DNA from: Lewinella sp. W8
GTDB lineage: Bacteria; Bacteroidota; Bacteroidia; Chitinophagales; Saprospiraceae
NCBI RefSeq assembly: GCF_004375085.3
Contig: NZ_SNAQ03000009.1
Coordinates: forward strand, 174,065 to 238,064
DNA length: 64,000 nt
Reading direction: 5' to 3'
In this document: positions 44,410-54,502 of the stretch, piece by piece
How the letters are laid out: every line of letters starts with the position of its first letter
Numbering within the stretch: the stretch's first letter is position 1
The notes under the pieces: model-generated
Database searches by the model: none
Seen by the model: the letters and a program-made list of their open reading frames with translations, nothing else
What the model was told of the DNA's origin: nothing
Translations under genes and position numbers: made by a program

Positions 44410-44472
44410 ACGGGACCGTCTAAAATCTGCTCCCTACGGCGACCATCTTTGCGGAAACCAAAGAAATCCATC

Positions 44473-44937
44473 ATGAATCGCCGTACTCCGAGTTTTATCT
44501 CTCACCGTGCCCATAAATCCTGGTTGAAGGTTACCGCTGTGGTCATCGCCATCGCCGCTCCATTCTTCTTTTTCGGCACCATGGAAGCCACCAGCGAACC
44601 GGCCCGGATCCTGCTCGATTTTTTAAGCTACCCACTGGACGGCAACGTCACCTACGCGGCTCCAGGCACTCGTTTTCTTTCGGCCCTGACGGGTGGCTTC
44701 CTACTCGGTTGGGGAGTAACCGTCTGGCTGCTTTCCAGCTGGGTCTACGACGAGGCGCCGGAGGGTGTCCGGAAAACGGTCCTGGTCGGGTTGCTTTCCT
44801 GGTTCCTGCTGGACAGCACCGGTTCCATCACCTCCGGAAATGCCGCAAACGCTGGGTTCAACGTGGTGGTCCTCTTACTGGCCGTGGGTCCCCTGTGGTG
44901 GTCCGTACCGGAGCGGCAACAGGCAGCAGAAATTTGA
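44473..44937 (+). CDS. Membrane protein downstream of the TetR gene
   Basis: A 154-residue protein with four hydrophobic segments (about residues 20-36, 65-90, 102-118 and 127-144). No family recognised. It lies 63 bp after the TetR gene. Start Met at 44473; the frame extends to 44449 but the extra residues are unlikely. It converges with the acetyltransferase gene, which ends 25 bp downstream. Confidence 0.6.
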   Translation: MNRRTPSFISHRAHKSWLKVTAVVIAIAAPFFFFGTMEATSEPARILLDFLSYPLDGNVTYAAPGTRFLSALTGGFLLGWGVTVWLLSSWVYDEAPEGVRKTVLVGLLSWFLLDSTGSITSGNAANAGFNVVVLLLAVGPLWWSVPERQQAAEI

Positions 44938-44962
44938 AAGCGCCTCTTTTGTTCTAACGACG

Positions 44963-45511
44963 CTAACGATCGGTGATCCGCTCGCCCGCCGTGGGATCGA
45001 AGGCCGGGTTGAACCAGGCCATCGAAATGGGTGTGTAGAGTGCTCCGCTGCGGTCCAGAATCTTACCGCGGTGACTCCCCTCCAGCACGAAGCCGAGGCT
45101 TTCGTAGAAGGAACGATTGCGCAGGTTGGTGGAGTAGGTGTACAGCTCCACCCGCAGAATGTCGGGGCGCTCGGATTCGACCATGCCCAGAAAGTGCTGG
45201 AATAAGTGACGACCGTATCCCTTCCCCTGATGACGTGGGTGTACCGCGATGGTCAGGTCCGTCAACAGATGCCGGACCGCCCGGATGCCCGGCCAGGGGT
45301 AGGCGTGGATGGCGCCCGCCAGGTCGCCGGAGTCCGAGGCGATCAGGCCGAGGGCGATTCCGCCTTTAGCGGGGAGGGCAAGTATTCTGGTAATGTACTG
45401 AGGGGTGATTTCGTCCGGTTCCCGGATAAGCCCTTCCGCCGTAGCGGTGGCCAGTCGGTAGAGTTCCAGCAGCCGGGGAGCGTCGGCGGAGGTCAGCAGT
45501 CGAATTTGCAT
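44963..45511 (-). CDS. GNAT family N-acetyltransferase
   Basis: A 182-residue acetyl-CoA-dependent acetyltransferase. The acetyl-CoA loop is HPRHQGKGYGRHLFQHFL (near residue 92), and the later RNRSFYESLGFVLEG is the usual motif B region. The N-terminus MQIRLLTSADAPRLLELYR is typical. Substrate unknown. It is separated from the upstream minus-strand ABC transporter gene by the hairpin at 45550. Confidence 0.88.
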   Translation of the reverse strand: MQIRLLTSADAPRLLELYRLATATAEGLIREPDEITPQYITRILALPAKGGIALGLIASDSGDLAGAIHAYPWPGIRAVRHLLTDLTIAVHPRHQGKGYGRHLFQHFLGMVESERPDILRVELYTYSTNLRNRSFYESLGFVLEGSHRGKILDRSGALYTPISMAWFNPAFDPTAGERITDR

Positions 45512-45549
45512 GCGGGAAATTAGGCCGGCCAGTAAGTAATCACCAAATC

Positions 45550-45573
45550 AGCCCGCAAGGATCAGGGCGGGCT
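45550..45573 (-). terminator. Terminator of the ABC transporter gene
   Basis: AGCCCGC and GCGGGCT arms around a 10-nt loop, directly at the stop codon on the minus strand, followed by GATTTGG. Confidence 0.55.
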
Positions 45574-47336
45574 TACTCCGCCGTTTCCAGGAACTGCATT
45601 TCGTACAGCTCGCGGTAGCGGCCGTTTTCCAGTTCCACCAACTCTTCGTGGGGACCGAACTCCTGCACCTCACCCTTCTCCAGTACCATAATGTTGTGGG
45701 CGTTGCGAATGGTGCTCAGGCGGTGGGCGATCACGATGCTCGTCCGGCGGGCGATGAGAGTTTCGATGGCGTGCTGAATCACGGCCTCCGTTTCGGGGTC
45801 CACGCTGGAGGTGGCCTCATCCAGGATGAGGATATCCGGGTTGAAGACGAGGGCCCGCACGAAGGAGATCAGCTGGCGCTGTCCCATACTGAGGGTGGCG
45901 CCCCGTTCCTGGACGTCGTAGTCGTAGCCGCCCGGAAGCTTCTCGATGAACTCGTGGGCGCCGATCATTTTGGCCGCCTCGACCACCTGCTCGCGGGTGA
46001 TCTCCGGGTCCCTGAGGCTGATGTTGTCCAGGACCGTGCCCGTGAACAGGAAGACGTCCTGAAGTACCATCGCCAGACGGCTCCGCAGGGCGTAGAGGTC
46101 ATAGGAGCGGATGTCCTCACCATCTACGGTAATGTCTCCCCGCTGGAACTCGTAAAAGCGGTTGATGATATTGGTGATGGTGGTCTTGCCGGAACCGGTG
46201 CTGCCCACGATGGCCAGGGTCTCCCCCTTTTCGAGCTCGAAGCTCAGGTCCTTGAGAATCCATTCTTTGCCGACGTAGGCAAACCAAACGTTCTTGAAAC
46301 TGACCTTCCCGTCGAGGCGTTCCGGGGCGAGGTCACCGTTGTTTTCGATGGTGTCCGTGCGGTCCAGGACGCCGAATACCCGATCGGCGGCGACCAGTCC
46401 CATTTGCAGGGTATTGAACTTATCGGCCAGTACGCGGATGGGGCGGAAGAGCATATTAAGGTACAGGGGGAAGGCCACCAGGGCTCCCAGCGTTACGCCG
46501 CCGGCCCGCGCCACATCCTGGGCGCCCCACCAGACCATCAGGGCCAGGGAGGCGGCGGCGATGATGTCTACCGTCGGGAAGAAAATGGCGTAGTAGAAAA
46601 TGGCGTCAATGTTGGCCTTGCGGTAGTCGGCATTAATGGCGGCAAACCGCTTTCTTTCCTGGGGTTCGGCGTTGAAAATCTGTACGATCCGCATACCCGA
46701 AATCCGTTCCTGGAGGAAGGCGTTCATCTTCTGAATCTGGGTGCGAACCTGCTGATAACTGCGCTTTACGGCCTCCTTGAACAGGTAGCTGGCCAGCATC
46801 AGGAAGGGCATGGTCGTCAGGCAGATGAGCGTCAGCCGCCAGCTGGTGGAGATCATGATGGCCAGGACTGCGACGATGGAAAGCAAGTCCGCCAGGATGG
46901 TGATGATACCCTCGGAGAACACGCTGTTGATGGACTGGATGTCGTTGATGGTTCGCGTGGTGCTGGTGCCGATGGGGGTCTTGTCGAAGTAACTCAGCCG
47001 CAGGCTGTTGATGTGGCTGAAAACCTTTACCCGGAGGTCCCTCACCACCGACTGTCCGAGCCAGTTAGAGGAATAGATGAAGGCGTAGCGACAGATGGCC
47101 TCCACGACGAGAAGTCCGGCGATGACCAGGGCCCAAAACGTCAATCCGCTGGTGTCGCCCACGAAAACGTAGTCGTCGACCATTTTCTGGATCAGTCGGG
47201 GGCGGGCGATGGCCAGGGGAGCCAGCAGAATGGCCAGCAGAATGGCGACCATGGCGATGGTCAGATAGGGGCGGGCCAGGCTAAGTACCCGGCCCAGCAA
47301 GTGGAGGTCAAATTTCTTATTGTCATTGCTGGCCAT
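45573..47336 (-). CDS. ABC exporter, fused permease and ATPase (MsbA/lipid A type)
   Basis: A 587-residue half-transporter. Six transmembrane helices fill residues 1-310, and the ATPase domain follows with Walker A GSTGSGKTT (Lys384), the signature LSMGQRQL (LSGGQ has Met in place of the first Gly), Walker B ILILDEATSSVD and the switch His in AHRLSTIRN. It works as a homodimer to expel lipids, drugs or peptides using ATP. The start at 47336 (MASNDNKKFDL) is preferred over the frame to 47384, since the extra residues are non-conserved. The upstream 300 bp consist mainly of repeat A. Confidence 0.9.
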   Translation of the reverse strand: MASNDNKKFDLHLLGRVLSLARPYLTIAMVAILLAILLAPLAIARPRLIQKMVDDYVFVGDTSGLTFWALVIAGLLVVEAICRYAFIYSSNWLGQSVVRDLRVKVFSHINSLRLSYFDKTPIGTSTTRTINDIQSINSVFSEGIITILADLLSIVAVLAIMISTSWRLTLICLTTMPFLMLASYLFKEAVKRSYQQVRTQIQKMNAFLQERISGMRIVQIFNAEPQERKRFAAINADYRKANIDAIFYYAIFFPTVDIIAAASLALMVWWGAQDVARAGGVTLGALVAFPLYLNMLFRPIRVLADKFNTLQMGLVAADRVFGVLDRTDTIENNGDLAPERLDGKVSFKNVWFAYVGKEWILKDLSFELEKGETLAIVGSTGSGKTTITNIINRFYEFQRGDITVDGEDIRSYDLYALRSRLAMVLQDVFLFTGTVLDNISLRDPEITREQVVEAAKMIGAHEFIEKLPGGYDYDVQERGATLSMGQRQLISFVRALVFNPDILILDEATSSVDPETEAVIQHAIETLIARRTSIVIAHRLSTIRNAHNIMVLEKGEVQEFGPHEELVELENGRYRELYEMQFLETAE

Positions 47337-47442
47337 CGGGGGAGTAACACTCCGAACACGGTTTAGGTCTAAAAAAAAGGTCACTTTTTGATTGAACCAG
47401 GAAAAGCTCTCCCGTTTTTATTGCTCTGACGGCGTCACCCGG

Positions 47443-47546
47443 CATCCCGGCAGAGCACGAGGATTTCGTTCCACTGCACCCCGGCTGAGCACGAGGGTTC
47501 CATTTCATTGCATCCCGGCAGAGCACGAGGATTTCGTTCCACTGCA
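47443..47546 (-). repeat. Repeat A, copy 4 (three tandem units)
   Basis: Units 47443-47478 and 47511-47546 are identical 36-mers (CATCCCGGCAGAGCACGAGG, then ATTTCGTTCCACTGCA); the 32-bp unit between is diverged (CCCCGGCTGAGCACGAGGG). It is reverse in orientation to the copies at 8865, 19634, 40563 and 48205. It lies in the 303-bp gap between the divergent ABC transporter and DUF2237 genes. Confidence 0.85.
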
Positions 47547-47639
47547 CCTGCGCGCCGTCGCATCATGTTAAAAAACCGTTGCTTTGACGGGCACTGCGAA
47601 ACGCGAAATGGCCGTCCGGCTACCCTAAAACTATGCTCT

Positions 47640-48008
47640 ATGTCTACCGACAAAAATGTTCTCGGCACTCCCCTCATCGGCTGCTGCACGGATCCCATGA
47701 CCGGTTATTTTCGCGACGGCGTTTGCCGTACTGGCCCCACCGATACGGGTCGGCACGTGGTGTGTGCCATCATGACCGACGAATTTCTTGCCTTCACGAA
47801 AAGTCGGGGTAATGACCTGTCTACGCCCAGGCCGGAATACCAGTTTCCGGGGCTCCGGGCCGGAGACGGCTGGTGCCTGTGTGCCCTGCGTTGGAAGGAA
47901 GCCTACGAGGCGGGGGTCGCGCCGTACGTCAAGCTGGAGGCTACCCACCAGCGGGCGCTGGAGTACGTTCCGTTTGAGGCGTTACTGGAGTATAAGCTGG
48001 TGGAGTAG
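47640..48008 (+). CDS. DUF2237 family protein
   Basis: A 122-residue cytoplasmic protein. The conserved order NVLGTPLIGCCTDPMTGYFR, DGVCRTGPTDTGRHVVCAIM, TDEFLAFTKSRGNDLSTPRP and GDGWCLCALRWKEAYEAGVA identifies DUF2237, a small family with several cysteines of unknown role. The start at 47640 gives the family-typical N-terminus; the frame upstream runs through repeat A and is not coding. Confidence 0.9.
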   Translation: MSTDKNVLGTPLIGCCTDPMTGYFRDGVCRTGPTDTGRHVVCAIMTDEFLAFTKSRGNDLSTPRPEYQFPGLRAGDGWCLCALRWKEAYEAGVAPYVKLEATHQRALEYVPFEALLEYKLVE

Positions 48009-48043
48009 GTGCTGGTTGACTGGTTGCTGTGAGGACCGCCGCC

Positions 48044-48186
48044 GACGTAGATATGTAGAAGTACGACAAAGTTGGTGATCGCCGAGAGGGCCACCGATGA
48101 TGTAAATATGTAGAAGTACGACAAAGTTGGTGGATGCCGTGGGGGCGCCACTGACGTAGATATGTAGAAGTATGACAAGTTGGTGA
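48044..48186 (+). repeat. Three tandem units of about 54 bp
   Basis: Units start at 48044, 48099 and 48153. Each begins GA-C/T-GTAGATATGTAGAAGTA (with small changes), continues CGACAAAGTTGGTG, and ends in a less conserved GC-rich 20 bp such as CGAGAGGGCCACC or GTGGGGGCGCCACT. The less conserved parts are recognisably related, so this is a minisatellite. Confidence 0.8.
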
Positions 48187-48204
48187 ATTCGGCAGACCAT
48201 GAGG

Positions 48205-48255
48205 GCGACGGAGCGTGAAGCGCAGCGGAATACTCGGCTCAGCCGGTGCAGGTGC
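48205..48255 (+). repeat. Repeat A, copy 5 (5' part)
   Basis: GGAGCGTGAAGCGCAGCGG, ATACTCGGCTCAGCCGG, TGCAGGTGCC, matching the start of the copy at 8865. It lacks the GTGGAACGAAATCC part. Confidence 0.65.
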
Positions 48256-48275
48256 CAGAAATATCTTCGGTGCCG

Positions 48276-48809
48276 TCAATCCAGCTTAACCCAGTCAATC
48301 ACCAGACGAAAGCTTTCGTTTTTCTTGTTGCCAATCAGGATGGCGAACTCCGCCATTTCCTCTCCCGGATAGTCGGGCAGGTTCAGACGGCGGCCCCGGA
48401 AGGTGGGCGTCATCTCCCGTAGCGGAATCCTGACGGTTTCCCATTCCCCGCTGCTCGTAAAGTAATCCACGTAAGACGCGTATTCCCGGGCGTCCGTTTT
48501 GGCCCGTACCTGATAGCGTTTCCCGTCCCCCTTTACCCGGAGCACGAGGTGGGTAAATTCACTGACGTCAAGGGGGGCAAATTGGTAACGGAGAGAGGAA
48601 AATCCGCCGTTATTTTCCAGCGATACCTCCCCGGAGTAAACCGCGTGTCCCTCCGCGCTCAGGGTCAGGCCGCCATCGGAACGACCGCCCATAACCACAT
48701 CGTCCACTACCCGCCAATTGGAAAGATCCGCTTCGGAAGAAAAATCGAATAAGGTCATGCTTACGGAATTCAGAAGGCCACTTAAAAGGATCAATACGAT
48801 GCTCTGCAT
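48276..48809 (-). CDS. CIA30-family protein
   Basis: A 177-residue protein with signal-like N-terminus MQSIVLILLSGLLNSVSM and the CIA30 domain: DFSSEADLSNWRVVDDVVMG, GRSDGGLTLSAEGHAVYSG, EVSLENNGGFSSLRYQFAPL, HLVLRVKGDGKRYQVRAKT and FAILIGNKKNESFRLVIDWV. CIA30 is named for a complex I assembly factor in eukaryotes; bacterial homologues have a jelly-roll, carbohydrate-binding-like fold and unclear roles. It is the intact paralogue of the frameshifted gene at 20173. Confidence 0.88.
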   Translation of the reverse strand: MQSIVLILLSGLLNSVSMTLFDFSSEADLSNWRVVDDVVMGGRSDGGLTLSAEGHAVYSGEVSLENNGGFSSLRYQFAPLDVSEFTHLVLRVKGDGKRYQVRAKTDAREYASYVDYFTSSGEWETVRIPLREMTPTFRGRRLNLPDYPGEEMAEFAILIGNKKNESFRLVIDWVKLD

Positions 48810-49370
48810 ACCGGCCTAACCGGATTTTGGCGGGGGTAGTTCAAGTAGGGTTTTGGGGTAAGCACGCTGCCTAAATCGCTTACTGAACATCTTTAATCTT
48901 GCCGTAGCGCCGGATTTATCCGGCGAAAGGGGACCTCCCGGGCGCTTCGAAGCGTGAAAGGAAGGTAAAATGAGCAGGCAGAGAGTGATCTGTGTTTGCT
49001 GCAACCAATAAATACCAGACGACCAGCTAAAAGGAGGAGAAGCGTATCGACGCGTACTTTCGTCCAAAGAGGGAAAAGTAGCAGGCTCCTCGAAGGGTAC
49101 CGGTCTGCCGCAGGTGAACGGTTCCTTTGGGGTGCCGTCGGGAAACCTAAAGACTAAGGAGCAGGAATATCGAGAAAAGATGGCTGGAGGTGACGCTCAA
49201 AGGTCCAGCGGCCCCTTCGAGGACGCGAGGGAATTTTCTAAATGACATGGCAACATTCAGGAGGTTTTTGCGGATGCCCAGGTTTGAACAACCGGCTTGC
49301 GCTTGCCCAACCAACCATCGATGGGAAGGGGAGCAAGCCTTTTCCAGAGACTTAAGCTTTCCCAAACGGC
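48810..49370. other. Gene-free stretch with one REP
   Basis: About 560 bp between two minus-strand genes. It holds the solo REP at 48904 and otherwise nothing recognisable; short open frames here cross the terminator at 49371 and are not credible. Confidence 0.5.
48904..48927 (+). repeat. REP-like palindrome, solo
   Basis: GTAG followed by CGCCGGATTTATCCGGCG and AA. It is the same element as inside composite repeat B but in the opposite orientation and without the companion stem. Confidence 0.75.
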
Positions 49371-49401
49371 AAAGGCCCGGGATGATGCATCCCGGGCCTT
49401 T
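49371..49401 (-). terminator. Terminator of the lipoprotein gene at 49427
   Basis: AAAGGCCCGGGATG and CATCCCGGGCCTTT form a perfect 14-bp stem with a 3-nt loop, 26 bp past the stop of the minus-strand gene. Confidence 0.85.
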
Positions 49402-49426
49402 ACCTTCTCGTTATATCCGTTGCGGA

Positions 49427-49927
49427 TTAGCGTACGACCCGCATACTGACCGTACGTTGTTCGTATTCAAATCCGTTGATGTTGCCGGGGCAATCCGAGC
49501 AGTGTAAGGTCAGGTTGGCGCCCGTCCGGTCGAAGGCAAATTTGCCAGGGTAGGCCCATACGGCTACCGAGGGCACCCGGGAGTAGGCGTCGAAGGACAT
49601 GCTCTTCAGGCCCTCTTCGGTTTCCTCGAAGGAAAACTGCATTCTGCTGGCGATGCCGCAGTCGTTGACTAAAGACTGGCACCATTCGCCGCCACAATTG
49701 CTGAACTCCATGTCTACGTGGGGGAGGTTACGGGTAACCTCGTCCCCCTTCTTGGTGGAAAAGGTTACGGACTGCAGGACGACGGTCTTGGGCAGTCCTG
49801 TACCGGTGAGTACCGCCGCGGAAGGTTCTCCAATTTCGAAGGTGCCGACCATGCTGTTCTCTTCTTCAAGACAAGAAGTAAATAGGGCGGCAATAAGTAG
49901 GGTAAGCAAGTAAAGTTTCTGTTTCAT
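49427..49927 (-). CDS. Lipoprotein of unknown function
   Basis: A 166-residue predicted lipoprotein (MKQKLYLLTLLIAALFTSC, Cys19) with an acidic start of the mature part (LEEENSM). Several cysteines follow (FSNCGGEWCQSLVNDCG, LTLHCSDCPGN), likely in disulfides. Beta-rich by pattern, ending EYEQRTVSMRVVR. No family recognised. The start is set by the lipobox; 33 extra codons upstream are not signal-like. A strong terminator follows. Confidence 0.68.
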   Translation of the reverse strand: MKQKLYLLTLLIAALFTSCLEEENSMVGTFEIGEPSAAVLTGTGLPKTVVLQSVTFSTKKGDEVTRNLPHVDMEFSNCGGEWCQSLVNDCGIASRMQFSFEETEEGLKSMSFDAYSRVPSVAVWAYPGKFAFDRTGANLTLHCSDCPGNINGFEYEQRTVSMRVVR

Positions 49928-50184
49928 TAAGCGCACTTTGGGGTGAACATCACCAATTAACCATTCCTTAAAGATGAGATAATTTTGGCACGCCAACAAG
50001 CGAAACGCCAAAAACGCCAAATACAAGGGACTTGATTCTGGCCGAATGCCAAATTTTAACGCAATGATTGCACCGATTTCGTAATTTATGGCCGTTTAAT
50101 ATTTGGTTAGGAGGGGAAATCCTTCATTTCTTCGCCGATCCACGTTTTCATCATAGTCCTCATATTTTTTAGTGCCCCCAGTTT

Positions 50185-53193
<3,009 letters not shown>

Positions 53194-53204
53194 GGGATTA
53201 CCCC

Positions 53205-53246
53205 GCAAGGCCCTGGCCCGTTCTGTGAACGGACTGCAGACCTTGC
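53205..53246 (+). repeat. Repeat C, copy 1
   Basis: Outer arms GCAAGG and CCTTGC enclose an inner stem CCGTTC-TGT-GAACGG. It follows the GH3 fusion gene by 12 bp. The flank GGAAGACCCCTCCGGGGCC, TCAAATAATTGG resembles that of the copy at 63768. Confidence 0.8.
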
Positions 53247-53318
53247 TCGTGAGTGGAAGACCCCTCCGGGGCCGTCAAATAATTGGCTCGTCACCAAAAA
53301 AGTAGCCAACACCACCCC

Positions 53319-54365
53319 CTACCACCGCGGGCACCGAATACAATCCGACTTCCCGAAGAACGCAAAAAAGGACAACTCCAGCGCCCCCACGCTGTTCGTC
53401 GCCGAGCGGAGGCGGGAGACGTTGATGTCGTAGTTGGCCGAGAAGCGGTAGCCCGGTCCGTTCCACTGCCCGACGAGGATGACGGCGTCTCCCCCAGGAC
53501 CGTTAACGCCCGCGTTGACGCGGTAGGCGGCACCGAGGGAGAGGTAGCGGCCGTCGCCGGTTTTGGTGCGCTCGAGGTTGAGGAGGGCCCGGCCCAGGAA
53601 CTGATTGTGGGGGCCCTGAAAGCTGGCCACGCCCAGCACACTTAGGGTGGTGTTGCCGAGGGCCGGCGTGGGGAGGTTGCCGCCGGCGTGGAAGGTCCAG
53701 CGGGTGGGGAGCTTGACGCTGGTCTGGTTATCCGTGGCGGGATTGTCGATGAAGCGCAGCTCCGGCTGCCCGAGGTGCTTGGCGGAAACGCCCAGGCTGA
53801 AGCCGTAGCCGTTCTTCCCCTTCTCGAACTGGGTGAGGAATACGCCAATCCCGTAGTCGAAAACCAGGAGGTTCTGAAAGGCAAGCAGCTCGTCGGGCAG
53901 ATCGGGGTCGTCGAACTGATCGTCGAAGGTGAGGTTGCCCTGCTCGAGGTTGTACTGCAGGTAACCGGCCTCCACTCCCCCACTGAGGAGGCGCGTCTGG
54001 AAGCGGGAGGAGAAATCTTTGGTGTAGGCAGCGGTGCCGAAGAAATCGATCCGCCGCAGGCTGGGATCCCCCTGCCAGTCGGCCATGGCGTAGGAGCCGA
54101 AGGCGAAGTAGTCCCCGTCGTCCGCGCCGCAGAAGCGGCGCTCGATGCCCGCCGTCATCGTCCGGTAGGCGCCATTCCCAAGGAAGCTCCGCCACTGCTC
54201 CCTGCCGCGAAACTGGAGGCGGGTGGTGGCGTCTCCGGGGATGAAGCCGGTCAGGGCCGGATTGTGGTAAAAGCTGGCCTCATCGAAGTTGGTGAACAGC
54301 CCGTCTTGACCGGCCAGTAAACCGGGCAGGAACAGCAGCAGTATGATTAGTTTTTGGGAAAGCAT
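53319..54365 (-). CDS. PorP/SprF family outer-membrane protein (type IX secretion)
   Basis: A 348-residue protein with a signal peptide (MLSQKLIILLLFLPGLLAGQ) followed by the PorP/SprF hallmark region ASFYHNPALTGFIPGDATTR, which corresponds to the family's LYNPAYAG box. The rest alternates strands of an outer-membrane barrel of the same family. SprF helps surface SprB-type adhesins be secreted or attached by the type IX system. The adhesin gene lies immediately upstream on the same strand, 137 bp away, as is usual for these pairs. Confidence 0.9.
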   Translation of the reverse strand: MLSQKLIILLLFLPGLLAGQDGLFTNFDEASFYHNPALTGFIPGDATTRLQFRGREQWRSFLGNGAYRTMTAGIERRFCGADDGDYFAFGSYAMADWQGDPSLRRIDFFGTAAYTKDFSSRFQTRLLSGGVEAGYLQYNLEQGNLTFDDQFDDPDLPDELLAFQNLLVFDYGIGVFLTQFEKGKNGYGFSLGVSAKHLGQPELRFIDNPATDNQTSVKLPTRWTFHAGGNLPTPALGNTTLSVLGVASFQGPHNQFLGRALLNLERTKTGDGRYLSLGAAYRVNAGVNGPGGDAVILVGQWNGPGYRFSANYDINVSRLRSATNSVGALELSFFAFFGKSDCIRCPRW

Positions 54366-54366
54366 C

Positions 54367-54482
54367 TTGGTCCGTTAGTATTTTAGTCTGTTAGTGCTTT
54401 GGACTGTTAGTCTGTTGGTTCGTTAGTCTATTGGTCTGTTGGTGTTTCAGATGGTGTTGTCTTTTCGCCCCTAACGGACCAA
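54367..54482. repeat. Low-complexity TTAGTCTGT array with inverted ends
   Basis: Near-tandem words TTAGTCTGT, TTGGTTCGT, TTAGTCTATTGG and TTGGTCTGTTGG over about 75 bp. The array opens with TTGGTCCGTTAG (54367-54378) and the region closes with its exact complement CTAACGGACCAA (54471-54482), then AAAGACTAAAGGG. It lies between the adhesin and PorP/SprF genes. Confidence 0.75.
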
Positions 54483-54502
54483 AAGACTAAAGGGCTAAAG
54501 AA

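Noticed and set aside
45648..47366. Open frame of 572 codons opposite the ABC exporter
   Set aside because: Shadow of a gene with full Walker and signature motifs.
48044..48186. Possible short CRISPR array
   Set aside because: Only three units, the presumed spacers are related to one another, and no cas gene is near.
49190..49507. Plus-strand open frame of 105 codons
   Set aside because: It crosses a perfect terminator hairpin and runs antisense into the lipoprotein gene; no protein features.
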